From assembly GCF_004331465.1 (NCBI RefSeq), contig NZ_SJKB01000010.1, positions 186,001 to 250,000 on the forward strand: 64,000 nucleotides of DNA, in the 5' to 3' direction. The notes beneath the pieces are model-generated. The model saw only the letters and a program-made list of their open reading frames with translations, had not been told where the DNA came from and searched no databases. Shown here one piece after another: positions 33,034 to 41,326 of this stretch (position 1 is the stretch's first letter; each line of letters starts with the position of its first letter). Source of the DNA: Kribbella pittospori. Its GTDB lineage: Bacteria; Actinomycetota; Actinomycetes; Propionibacteriales; Kribbellaceae. Position numbers and translations under genes: made by a program.

Positions 33034-33528
33034 GTGGTGAATTCGCGGAGTAGACGTCCGCCGCGTGCGGATGAACGTGAGACGGTGCTCGCGTTCCTGC
33101 AGTGGCATCGGGAGACCCTCGAGCTCAAGTGCGCCGATCTGCAGCCGGAGCAGCTGGCGGAGCACGCGGTACGGCGTTCGGGGTTGTCGCTGCTCGGGCT
33201 GGTGCGGCACGCCGCCGAGAGTGAACGGTTCTGGTTTCGCCGAGTCATGGCAGGTGAGGAAGCCCCGCCGCTGTTCGCCGACGCGTTCGACGTCACAGGT
33301 GCCGATGCGGCGATGGTCGATCAGGCTTGGGATGCGTGGCGGTCCGAGATCGACTTCGCGAACAAGTTCGTCGAGGCGGCGCCGGATCTCGACGTCATCG
33401 GAGACGAGCCCGGTGAGGGTCCCGTCTCACTGCGCTGGGTGCTGATGCACCTGCTCGAGGAGTACGCGCGGCACAACGGTCACGCCGACCTGCTCCGCGA
33501 GCAGCTCGACGGCGCAGTCGGGCTCTGA
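33034..33528 (+). CDS. DUF664/DinB-family protein
   Basis: 164 residues, GTG 33034 with TAGGAT exactly 6 bp upstream. The four-helix bundle is recognisable, with the likely metal-binding His residues in GLVRHAAESERFWF and EEYARHNGHADLLRE. DUF664 proteins belong to the DinB superfamily, which in actinobacteria includes mycothiol-dependent transferases. The reaction is not determined by the sequence. It ends 8 bp before the convergent HAD gene. Confidence 0.85.
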   Translation: MVNSRSRRPPRADERETVLAFLQWHRETLELKCADLQPEQLAEHAVRRSGLSLLGLVRHAAESERFWFRRVMAGEEAPPLFADAFDVTGADAAMVDQAWDAWRSEIDFANKFVEAAPDLDVIGDEPGEGPVSLRWVLMHLLEEYARHNGHADLLREQLDGAVGL

Positions 33529-33536
33529 GAGGGCGC

Positions 33537-34214
33537 TCAGGACTCGATCAGGCGCAGGGCTTCGGTGACGGAGTTGGTGACCGGGAGGCCGGTGGTCTCC
33601 AACGCCGTGCGCGTCATGGCGCCGGTGGTGACGAGGATGCACTGCGTGCCGGCAGCTGCGGCGGCGTTGGCGTCGTCGACGACATCGCCGATCAGGACGA
33701 CGTCTGCCGGGTCCAGGCTCTGAGCCTCCAGATGGCGGATCAGGCTCTCGGCCTTCGAACCGCCACCGACGTCGCCGACCAGGCCGTCGACCCGGCTGAA
33801 GTACTGCGTCAGCCCGAACTGGTCGATCGTCGGCGTGAGCCGTGCGTGGAACCACATCGACAGCAAGGACTGGGTCCGCCCGCTCTCGCCCCACAGCCGT
33901 AGCTCGTCGGGGACTCCCGTCGCCAGGCCACACGTGTGCAACAGAGCGTCGTACCGCTCGTGGTAGAGCTTGTCGACGCGGGCCCACTCCTCGTCGTCGA
34001 GAGCGCGCTGGAGGATCTGCTCGTACGAGACCCGCATCGGCCGTGCGTAGACCGCCTGCCACTCGGGCCAGGTCAGATCCGCCCGGCCGAACTCGACGCA
34101 GACCGCGTTGACCGCGGCCAGTACGGCGTTGTTGTCGTCGAGCAGAGTGCCGTTCCAGTCCCACACGACATGCGAAATCCTCACCCGCGCAACTGTACGT
34201 ACTCCGCCGGGCAT
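33537..34214 (-). CDS. HAD-superfamily phosphatase (phosphoglycolate-phosphatase-like)
   Basis: 225 residues. ATG 34214 shares its A with the TGA of the upstream GH32 gene (TGATG), so translation is coupled; GTG 34217 is also possible. HAD motif I is VVWDWNGTLLDD, motif II is near TQSLLSMW, motif III Lys is in GGGSKAESL and motif IV is VVLIGDVVDDANAA. The cap is helical, as in type I HAD phosphatases. Pairing with a fructan hydrolase suggests a sugar-phosphate substrate, but that is only inferred from context. Confidence 0.86.
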   Translation of the reverse strand: MPGGVRTVARVRISHVVWDWNGTLLDDNNAVLAAVNAVCVEFGRADLTWPEWQAVYARPMRVSYEQILQRALDDEEWARVDKLYHERYDALLHTCGLATGVPDELRLWGESGRTQSLLSMWFHARLTPTIDQFGLTQYFSRVDGLVGDVGGGSKAESLIRHLEAQSLDPADVVLIGDVVDDANAAAAAGTQCILVTTGAMTRTALETTGLPVTNSVTEALRLIES

Positions 34215-35566
34215 CACCCGGAGGTGGGCCAGATGGAGGACAGGTGGTGGACGGTGAGCGACGTCAGCTTCAAGGGAGCCGTGGTGGTCAACTGCAACCC
34301 GTTGCCCGTCGAGGTCGTGTCGAAGTCGACGTTGTAGCAGGCGTAGTAGGCGCCGTCGGCGGCGAAGATCGCGAGCTGGCCGCGATCGACCAGGAGACGG
34401 ACGGCGAGTGCGCCGTCGTCGGCCGGCGACAGCGGCACTCCGTCCAGCGTTCCGGCTCCGACGTCGTAGATGACCTCACGCGCGGACGACCCGTCGGCAC
34501 CGGTCCGCAGCCGGAGGGCGAACGAACCATCCACGGCACCGGACAGATCAAAGGTTGCCTCGAGCTCGTAACTCGTGGCGTCCACGTCGGTCAGGAGCGG
34601 GGCTCCGGGCGTGACGAGTTGAGCCTCGTACGACGTCGTCGACCGGCGCAGCGACGCGATCTCGTCGACCGGCAGACTGAACACGCGAGGACCGTCCGGA
34701 GTCGCGACCAATCGCTGCTGCACCGGGAAGCTCGCGTTGCCGGTCCAGACCGAGCCACGATTCAGGCCCTGCCAAGCCATCGTCACCACCCGGTCGTCCG
34801 GCAGGTTGTCGAACGACTGAGCCGCGTAGTAGTGACCACCCGCACCGCCGGGGTTCACGGTGATCGTGCACGGCTCCGTCCACTCCGTCCGGAACTCGCG
34901 CCCGTCGAAGTCGCCGACGACGTACGATCCGCGGCCGTCACGCAGTACCCAGGTCACGACGCCGTCCAGCATCATCGGCGTGAAGTCCGGGCACTCGAAC
35001 AACCAGTCGGCGACGTACCGGTCGGTCCGCTCCCAGGTGCGCAGATCGGGTGAGACGAAGAAGTCCGCGCCGTTGCCGTTGTCGTCGGACCACACGACCA
35101 TCGCCCAGGTCTGGCTCGGCTCATTCCAGACGACCTTCGGATCCCGGCTCTCGTGACCGCTCGGCTGCGCGATCACCCGGCCGTCGTCGTACGCCGTGAA
35201 CGTCATGCCGCCGTCGAGGCTGTAGAACATCCGGACACCCTGCGTCCCGGTGAAGACCGCGATCGGATCGTGGTCCCCGTCCTTCAGCCCGGACGTGTTC
35301 CGTACGTCGACCACGCCGCCGCCCGACCACAGCTCACCCGGATGCACGGCAGGATCGAGCGCGATCGGCTGCTGCTCCCAATGGACCATGTCGGGGCTGG
35401 TCGCATGACCCCAGTGCATGGTGTCCCAGACGAGGCTGTTCGGCGCGTGCTGGAAGTAGAAGTGGAAGGTGCCGCGGTAGTGCAGCATCCCGTTCGGGTC
35501 GTTCATCCACCCACGCCGGGGACTGAAGTGAAACTGGCCACGGTTGCTCTCGTGGTACTCGGTCAC
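34214..35566 (-). CDS. GH32 family fructan/sucrose hydrolase
   Basis: 450 residues, GTG start with GGAAGGG upstream. The three GH32 catalytic motifs are intact: WMNDPNG (nucleophile Asp23), SRDPKVVW (transition-state Asp142) and ECPD (acid/base Glu191). The five-bladed propeller is followed by a C-terminal beta sandwich from about residue 310. No signal peptide is seen, so it probably hydrolyses imported sucrose or short fructo-oligosaccharides in the cytoplasm. It is coupled to the downstream HAD gene and lies 61 bp after the TetR gene on the same strand. Confidence 0.92.
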   Translation of the reverse strand: MTEYHESNRGQFHFSPRRGWMNDPNGMLHYRGTFHFYFQHAPNSLVWDTMHWGHATSPDMVHWEQQPIALDPAVHPGELWSGGGVVDVRNTSGLKDGDHDPIAVFTGTQGVRMFYSLDGGMTFTAYDDGRVIAQPSGHESRDPKVVWNEPSQTWAMVVWSDDNGNGADFFVSPDLRTWERTDRYVADWLFECPDFTPMMLDGVVTWVLRDGRGSYVVGDFDGREFRTEWTEPCTITVNPGGAGGHYYAAQSFDNLPDDRVVTMAWQGLNRGSVWTGNASFPVQQRLVATPDGPRVFSLPVDEIASLRRSTTSYEAQLVTPGAPLLTDVDATSYELEATFDLSGAVDGSFALRLRTGADGSSAREVIYDVGAGTLDGVPLSPADDGALAVRLLVDRGQLAIFAADGAYYACYNVDFDTTSTGNGLQLTTTAPLKLTSLTVHHLSSIWPTSG

Positions 35567-35627
35567 AGGCGACCCTTCCGACTCAGGACACTAGCGAGGA
35601 CGACGATGCTCACGCGACGGTAGTCGG

Positions 35628-36305
35628 TCATCGGCCCGCCTGGGCCAGGAGGCCCGTGACGAAGGCTCGGAGTGCTGGTTCGTAGTTGTCCTCGGCGGCG
35701 AGAGCGGACCACTTGTTCGCGACGCTGGCGAGGTGCGGCAGTTGGGTCGCGTTCAGGTTGGCCAGGAGCGTGCGGTCGAGGGGCTGGCCGTCGTCTCCTC
35801 GCACGTGGGCCGAGTGGGCGCGGACCAGGATCTCGCCGGCCGTGTAGTACCAGATGCTGCGGAACACGTGGACGGCTTGCTCGGGTGTGCAGCCCGCGTC
35901 CACGGCGGCGGCCAGGACGAGTTCGACGATCCACCGGGCCGAGTCGTCCAGACGGCCGAGGAAGCCGTCGACCGTGAGGACCTCCAAGGCCCACGGCCAG
36001 GCGGCGAGGACGTCGTGCATCGTCGTGGCGGAGACGACGATGCGCTCGGCCGGATCGCTCGGCAGGTCGGGCTGCGGAACCTTGCCGACGTACTCGTTGA
36101 GCAGGAGAAGCAGGAGATCCTCCTTGTCCCGCACATGGTGGTACAGGGTTGTCGGCCCGATCCCGAGCTCGGCGGCGAGCCGCCGGACCGTCAGCTTCTC
36201 CCAGCCGTCCCGGTCGATCAACTGACGGGCCGCGGCCAGGATCTGGGCGCGCGACGTGACCGGTGGCCGGCCGGTCCGGCCGTTCGCGAATGTGGGTCGA
36301 GGCAC
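35628..36305 (-). CDS. TetR-family regulator
   Basis: 225 residues from GTG 36305. The N-terminal helix-turn-helix is ILAAARQLIDRDGWEKLTVR and RLAAELGIGPTTLYHHVRDK. The ligand-binding domain (about 80-225) resembles the TetR_C_1 group. It is divergent from a DHA2 exporter whose start codon sits inside a 22-bp near-perfect palindrome, the probable operator. The frame extends upstream to 36380, but that would cross the operator. Confidence 0.9.
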   Translation of the reverse strand: MPRPTFANGRTGRPPVTSRAQILAAARQLIDRDGWEKLTVRRLAAELGIGPTTLYHHVRDKEDLLLLLLNEYVGKVPQPDLPSDPAERIVVSATTMHDVLAAWPWALEVLTVDGFLGRLDDSARWIVELVLAAAVDAGCTPEQAVHVFRSIWYYTAGEILVRAHSAHVRGDDGQPLDRTLLANLNATQLPHLASVANKWSALAAEDNYEPALRAFVTGLLAQAGR

Positions 36306-36349
36306 CGACCCATCATGCAATGAGATCGACAACCGCCGAGCCGCGGTGC

Positions 36350-36355
36350 TACTTT
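36350..36355 (+). promoter_or_regulatory. Minus-10 box of the MFS exporter gene
   Basis: TACTTT exactly 6 bp before ATG 36362, implying a leaderless mRNA. It overlaps the left edge of the TetR operator. Confidence 0.45.
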
Positions 36356-36373
36356 CGGAACATGTTCCTAAAG
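36352..36373. promoter_or_regulatory. TetR-type operator over the MFS start codon
   Basis: CTTT-C-GGAACATGTTCC-T-AAAG is a 22-bp palindrome with one mismatched pair; the inner 12 bp are perfect and the central ATG is the exporter's start codon. Binding would block both promoter and start. Confidence 0.7.
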
Positions 36374-37786
36374 TCGCCAACCGCGCAGACGCGGCCTGCG
36401 CTCACGCTCGCCGCGGTGGCTGTCGTGCAGTTCATGGTGTCGCTGGACCTGTCGGTCGTGAACGTCGGTCTTCCGCAGATCGCCGACGGCCTCGGGTTCA
36501 GTGCCGTCAACCTGGCGTGGGTGATCCACGCCTACGCCCTCACCTTCGGCGGACTGCTCTTGCTGGGAGGCAAGGCCGCCGACCGCTACGGCCGGCAACG
36601 CGTCCTGCTGTTCGGCCTCACCCTCTTCGGTCTCGCCTCCCTCGCCGGTGGGTTCGCGCAGGAGCCGGGTCAACTGATCGCCGCACGCGCCGCGCAAGGC
36701 ATCGGTGCCGCGACCCTGGCGCCGTCCGCGCTCGCGCTGCTCACCGCGACGTTCCCGAGCGGCAGGCCGCGGGTCAAGGCGTTCGGGATCTGGAGTGCGA
36801 TGAACGCCGCCGGTGGCGCGTTCGGCGTCCTGATCGGGGGCCTGCTGACCCAGTACGTCAGCTGGCGCTGGGTGATGTTCGTCAACGTACCGATGGTGGT
36901 CGTCGCGTTCGCCATGGCCTGGCGGGTCAGGACGGCGCAGCAAATCGCTCGTGGTGGTCGTCCCGACGTACTCGGTGGTGTGCTCGCGACGGCGGGCATG
37001 GTCACGCTCGTCTTCGGTGTCGTCCGGACCGATCGGCACCCGTGGACCTCGCCGACCACTGTGACCACGCTGGCGATTGCGGTCGTCCTGCTGGCCGGTT
37101 TCATCGCGGTCGAGCGGACCACTCGTCGCGAGCCGCTGATCCGGCTCGGCCTGTTCTCCCATCGCTCGGTCAGTGGTGCGAATGCCTTCAACCTGCTGGT
37201 CGGCGCGGCGATGGCCTCGTCCTTCTACTTCATGTCCCTGTATCTCCAGCAGGTGCTCGGACACGGACCGGCCGCGAGTGGGGCGATGTTCTTGCCCTTC
37301 GCGCTGGGAGTGGTCGTCGGTTCAGTGCTTGCCATCAAGCTCGGCTACCGGTTCGCCGCCCGGAACCTACTCGTCGCCGGAGCGTTGCTGACCGCGGCCG
37401 GATTCGCCTGGTTCGGACAGATCAGCGCGGACGGCTCGTTCCTGACCGACGTACTAGGTCCGTCGATCATTGCGAGTGTCGGCTTCGGGCTCTGCCTCGC
37501 CCCGCTGGTCTCGACCGCGACTGTGGGCGTCGATCCCGGGGAGCTGGGTACGGCGTCCGGCCTGCTGAACAGCTCGCGTCAGATCGGTGCCTCGCTCGGA
37601 CTGGCTGCACTCGGCACGGCTGCCCACGACCGCACCGGCTCGATCGTCACGCCGGAGACTCTCAACGCTGGTTATGGCCTGGGTCTGACCCTCTGTGCCG
37701 CGCTCCTCGTCGGTGCCGTTGTCATCTTGCTGGCGGTCTTGCGCCGGACCAGTACGGCGACCGCGTTGGAGCACGACGTACCGTAA
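36362..37786 (+). CDS. MFS drug exporter, DHA2 family
   Basis: 474 residues. ATG 36362 is supported by the TACTTT box 6 bp upstream and by MFLKSPTAQ leading into the first helix. Fourteen helices are expected. Motif A is GGKAADRYGRQRVLLFG, the inter-domain glycines are in AFGVLIGGLLTQYVSWRW, and the central region FYFMSLYLQQVLGHG is typical of DHA2 antiporters. TetR control implies induction by the exported compound. Confidence 0.9.
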   Translation: MFLKSPTAQTRPALTLAAVAVVQFMVSLDLSVVNVGLPQIADGLGFSAVNLAWVIHAYALTFGGLLLLGGKAADRYGRQRVLLFGLTLFGLASLAGGFAQEPGQLIAARAAQGIGAATLAPSALALLTATFPSGRPRVKAFGIWSAMNAAGGAFGVLIGGLLTQYVSWRWVMFVNVPMVVVAFAMAWRVRTAQQIARGGRPDVLGGVLATAGMVTLVFGVVRTDRHPWTSPTTVTTLAIAVVLLAGFIAVERTTRREPLIRLGLFSHRSVSGANAFNLLVGAAMASSFYFMSLYLQQVLGHGPAASGAMFLPFALGVVVGSVLAIKLGYRFAARNLLVAGALLTAAGFAWFGQISADGSFLTDVLGPSIIASVGFGLCLAPLVSTATVGVDPGELGTASGLLNSSRQIGASLGLAALGTAAHDRTGSIVTPETLNAGYGLGLTLCAALLVGAVVILLAVLRRTSTATALEHDVP

Positions 37787-37793
37787 ATCGTCG

Positions 37794-38228
37794 ATGGCTA
37801 CTGCTGAACTCGTCGTACTCCGCCCCGTGGCGGTCGGGGCTGGCGCGACCGCCTTCGGTTGCATGATCGCCGCGGCGCCGGTCCCGGCCGGCGCCGCCTT
37901 CGCCGGCTACGTGGCGGCCGCGCTGGTCGTGATGGTCGGCTGGATGCGCAACCGCCCGGGTCACCGCGCCTTCGGTGTCGCGAACGCGCTGACGCTGGCC
38001 CGCCTGGTCGCGGCCGTGGCTGTGCCGGCACTCCGAGCGCCGCTGCCGTTCAGTCAGGTACGTCGAGTGATCGGGCTCGGTCAGGCGATCATCCTGGTGC
38101 TCTGCGTCCTGCTGGCCACGGTCACTTCCGGCAGTTGGCTCGCACTCCTTCCTGCCATCGCCCTGCTGTCACTCGTCTGGTCCTTCGGCCGCGACGCCTG
38201 GGGACAACTCGTCAGCGCGAGACGCTGA
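37794..38228 (+). pseudogene. CDP-alcohol phosphatidyltransferase remnant lacking its catalytic core
   Basis: The frame is open: 144 residues from ATG 37794, 7 bp after the MFS stop. Residues 1-80 look like the N-terminus of a CDP-alcohol phosphatidyltransferase (GVANALTLARL). They run directly into APLPFSQVRRVIGLGQAIIL and LLSLVWSFGRDAWGQL, which resemble the C-terminal end of the same family. The conserved D-x2-D-G-x2-A-R-x8-G-x3-D-x3-D motif that binds CDP and metal is absent, about 90-100 residues short. I infer an in-frame internal deletion. The product may still be made as an inert membrane protein. The 3' end overlaps the S53 gene by 17 bp. Confidence 0.55.
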
Positions 38229-41208
38229 TCCCATCGATCAGGAAGCTCGTCGCGGCCGCGTCATCCTCGGTGCTGGTCCACTGCAGCGTCACGGTCCGGC
38301 CGCGGTACGGCGTGAGGTCCACGGACTGACCGACGTACTTCGGACCGCTCTGAGCAGCTGTGTAAGTGCGGACCGGATGGCCGTCGACGGTCACTCGGAG
38401 GACGTCGTGGTTCGAGATGTCGTTACTGTCGATCCGCAGCGCGAACCGCAGGCTGGGCCGGCCGATGAGGGGGACGGTGATGCGCTGGCTCAGCGAGTCG
38501 GTGTGGGTGGTTCCGTAACCGCCGAGCCACGCGTAGCCCAAACCGTCGTCGGCGTACTGACCATCCGCGCGGAGGACGTCCGCGGTCTGCGACCAGCCGC
38601 CGAGGCCGGACTCGAGGTCGCCGTTGGAGACGCCGCGCGAACCCTCGCGGGTGCTGACCACCCAGTTGATCACGGTGTTGCCGTGGGCACCGGTCGAGTC
38701 GGTCGCGGTCACGGTGACCGAGTGGGTCTGTGGCTGAGTCGGACGGCCGTAGATGATGCCGGTGGTGGCGTTGATGCGCAGGCCCGGCGGCAGATCCGTC
38801 GCGGCGAAATGGACCATCCGGTGGCCGGAATCGGTCGCCCGGACCGGGAGCAGGACGAGGTCACCGACGGCGCTGAACTGCTGAGTCGGTGTGCTCACCG
38901 TGATCCGGTTCGACTTCGCCGGTGACGTGAGTGCCTGGGTGCCGATCGGTGTACCCAGGCCGGTCGGGCCGTCCCAGCCGGCCTGCGCAGTACACAGCGG
39001 AGCTTGCGCGCACTCGCCGTTGTTGCCTTTGACGACATCGTTGAGATTGCCGGTCCGGGCGTACGGGTAGCTGGCCGGGGACGAGGCGGGTGCCGGGTCG
39101 CCGGCGAGGGCGTACGTCGCGGCGATGATCGGGGCAGCCGCGCTGGTTCCGCCGTACACGGCCCAGCCTTCGCCGCCGGTGGTCTGGTAGACCGCTACGC
39201 CGTTCGACGGGTCGGCGATCGCGGAGACGTCCGCAACCGCACGCTTCGGGCAGACCGCCGCCGGGATGACGGACTGCCAGGCGGGCTTGGTCACCTCGGC
39301 GGAGCAGCCCGAGCCGGTGCCGTCGCCGGGGAAGCTGTTCCACACCGTCTCGCTCCAGCCGCGGGGCGAGTCGTCCTTGACCAGCGTCGTACCGCCGACT
39401 GCTGTGGTCGACGCCGAGCTCGCGGGGTACGACGTACCTGCCTCGTAGTCGCTGTCCCCGGTCGAGGCCGCGTACACGACGCCGTGCGGACGGAAGTACT
39501 CCCGGTCGAGGTCTGCGAGGTTGCCGGTCTCGGATCCGCCCCAGCTCAGTGAGACGAACTTCGCGCCGAGCTGCCCGGCGGTCCGGACCCCGGCCAGCAG
39601 GTCGTCGGTCGGCGAGTTCGCCTCGATCAGTGTGATCGCGCACTGCGGGCAGACCGCGGACACCATGTCGAGGTCGAGCGAGATCTCACCGGCCCACGAG
39701 CGCGACGGTGCCGGCAGCGGGCTCGGTCGGCCGTCCTGGTTGAGCTTCTGGAAGCAACCGTTCGCGGTCGTGCAGGGCGGCAGCCCGTACTGCTGCCGGT
39801 AGACAGCGAGGTCGGATTCCGCCGTCGGGCTGTCGTACGCGTCGACGATGTAGACCCGCTGCCCCTGACCGGCGTTCGTCGGCAAGCGGTACGCCGACTG
39901 GAGGTCGCCGGGACTGTAGCCGGCCGGCGTCTCGGTCGCCGAGCGCGAACGGAAGCCGAGGTCCGTACGTCGTTGCGCGAAGCACCTGAAGCTCCCCGGC
40001 TCCACCTTCCGGTCGCAGTTGGCTTCGACCTTCGGCGCCTCCTGCACATCCTTGCTGGTCACAGTCTTCGCTGCGGGCGCCGAGGCCAGCTCCCACGTCT
40101 GTCCGGCGTCGCGGGTCACCCAGAGCCGAGACTGCTGGCCGTAGATCGCCTGCGCCTCGATCATCCAGGCGGTGGTCGGGTTCTGGAAGACCAGACTGTG
40201 CAGGACCTCACCGCCGTTCTCGAGCCAGGTGGTGTCGAGTCGCCATGACTTCGACAGGGCCGGGCGGTTGTACACCTGACTGGCGGTGAGAGTCGGCACC
40301 ATCACGGCGCCGTCGGGCGCGACGGTGAGCTCGTCGGCCAGGCCACGGTCACCGGGAAGTTCGTCGTACCGGAAGGTCCTGCCACCGTCACCGGAGGACA
40401 TCAGCGTCTTCACCGAGTGGCCCTGGCCGTAGTACGCCATGCACAGCACGAAGACGCGGTCGGCTCCGTTGGCGGTGAAGCCGGTGATCGTCGCCTCGTC
40501 CTGGTCCGCGCAGGTGGCCGGGCCGGTCGCTCGGACCTTGCCCTGCCGCAGGGTGGTCAGCCGTCCGGCCACCCCGGCGCCGGCAGAAGCCAGCAGGTAG
40601 ACCGTGGAGCCGTTCGCCGCGAGCCAGGTGTGGTCACCCGCCGCTACCGGTACGTCGATCCGCTGCCAGCCGGTCGTCTTCCCGGCCGGCGCCCGCCAGA
40701 CGTTGAGCGGCCGGTCGTCGCAGACACCGCTACCGATCGGGCAGCCGCTGGTGACGACGTACGTCCCGTCGGCCGAGGCGAGGAACTGAACCACTCTCGC
40801 GTCGCCGCCGGGTACGGCGACCTTGGTCCAGGTCCGGCCGCCGTCCTTGGTGTTCTCGAGGTACGGGTCGTAGGCCCACCCGTTCTTGCGGTCCAGGAAC
40901 TGCAGGCTGGTGATGCCGGGCTCGCCGCTGCGGGCCAGCTCGTTGTGGGTATGTCCCACTGTGGTCCAGGTCTTGCCGCCGTCATGGGTGGCCTGCACCT
41001 CGGCCGGGCAGGTCGCCGTACCGCAGTCGACGCCGCCGAGCAGGTAGCCGTCGGTCGGGGTCGGCCACACGATCGCCTGGGGCGCGAACGCCGGCTCGGT
41101 CCCTTCCTCGGTCACGGCTGCTTGCGCGGTCGCTCCGATCCCGAGGAGAAGTGCAGTGACAAGTGCCCCGATCAGGGCGATCGCGGAACGACCGGCAGGC
41201 AGACGCAC
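38212..41208 (-). CDS. Secreted S53 (sedolisin-like) peptidase with BNR-type propeller and C-terminal domains
   Basis: 998 residues, GTG start with GAGGAGTG upstream. A signal peptide (about 1-31) precedes a region with Asp-box-like repeats (THDGGKTW, TKDGGRTW, SGDGGRTF, TRDAGQTW) that should form a propeller (about 40-380). The S53 domain (about 425-780) has the Glu and Asp of WAGEISLDLDMV, the oxyanion-side SLSWGGSE and the nucleophile in GGTSAAAP. A He_PIG-like domain (DLPPGLRINATTGIIYGRP) and a jelly-roll domain follow. No separate kumamolisin-type propeptide is obvious; the propeller takes its place. It is divergent from a TrmB/LuxR-type regulator. Confidence 0.87.
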   Translation of the reverse strand: MRLPAGRSAIALIGALVTALLLGIGATAQAAVTEEGTEPAFAPQAIVWPTPTDGYLLGGVDCGTATCPAEVQATHDGGKTWTTVGHTHNELARSGEPGITSLQFLDRKNGWAYDPYLENTKDGGRTWTKVAVPGGDARVVQFLASADGTYVVTSGCPIGSGVCDDRPLNVWRAPAGKTTGWQRIDVPVAAGDHTWLAANGSTVYLLASAGAGVAGRLTTLRQGKVRATGPATCADQDEATITGFTANGADRVFVLCMAYYGQGHSVKTLMSSGDGGRTFRYDELPGDRGLADELTVAPDGAVMVPTLTASQVYNRPALSKSWRLDTTWLENGGEVLHSLVFQNPTTAWMIEAQAIYGQQSRLWVTRDAGQTWELASAPAAKTVTSKDVQEAPKVEANCDRKVEPGSFRCFAQRRTDLGFRSRSATETPAGYSPGDLQSAYRLPTNAGQGQRVYIVDAYDSPTAESDLAVYRQQYGLPPCTTANGCFQKLNQDGRPSPLPAPSRSWAGEISLDLDMVSAVCPQCAITLIEANSPTDDLLAGVRTAGQLGAKFVSLSWGGSETGNLADLDREYFRPHGVVYAASTGDSDYEAGTSYPASSASTTAVGGTTLVKDDSPRGWSETVWNSFPGDGTGSGCSAEVTKPAWQSVIPAAVCPKRAVADVSAIADPSNGVAVYQTTGGEGWAVYGGTSAAAPIIAATYALAGDPAPASSPASYPYARTGNLNDVVKGNNGECAQAPLCTAQAGWDGPTGLGTPIGTQALTSPAKSNRITVSTPTQQFSAVGDLVLLPVRATDSGHRMVHFAATDLPPGLRINATTGIIYGRPTQPQTHSVTVTATDSTGAHGNTVINWVVSTREGSRGVSNGDLESGLGGWSQTADVLRADGQYADDGLGYAWLGGYGTTHTDSLSQRITVPLIGRPSLRFALRIDSNDISNHDVLRVTVDGHPVRTYTAAQSGPKYVGQSVDLTPYRGRTVTLQWTSTEDDAAATSFLIDGISVSR

Positions 41209-41280
41209 TGTTCACTCCTCGGACGACGACAGTTTCCTGCGACACGCTAAGCCTTGACTCGGCCGCCAGGGCGCCGGATC

Positions 41281-41326
41281 CGGCCATCTGCCCAAACCGG
41301 CCAACGTAGGCTCGGCCTGTGGCCGA
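41281..41326. promoter_or_regulatory. CGGCCA repeats and palindrome between S53 peptidase and regulator
   Basis: CGGCCA occurs at 41281-41286 and 41298-41303. TCGGCC-TGT-GGCCGA (41312-41326) is a perfect inverted repeat covering the regulator's GTG. Similar GGCC-centred palindromes occur before the S8 protease gene at 45407-45438, so this may be the operator of the regulator family. Confidence 0.45.
41307..41312 (+). promoter_or_regulatory. Minus-10 box of the first TrmB/LuxR-type regulator gene
   Basis: TAGGCT exactly 6 bp before the GTG at 41319, suggesting a leaderless mRNA. Confidence 0.4.
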
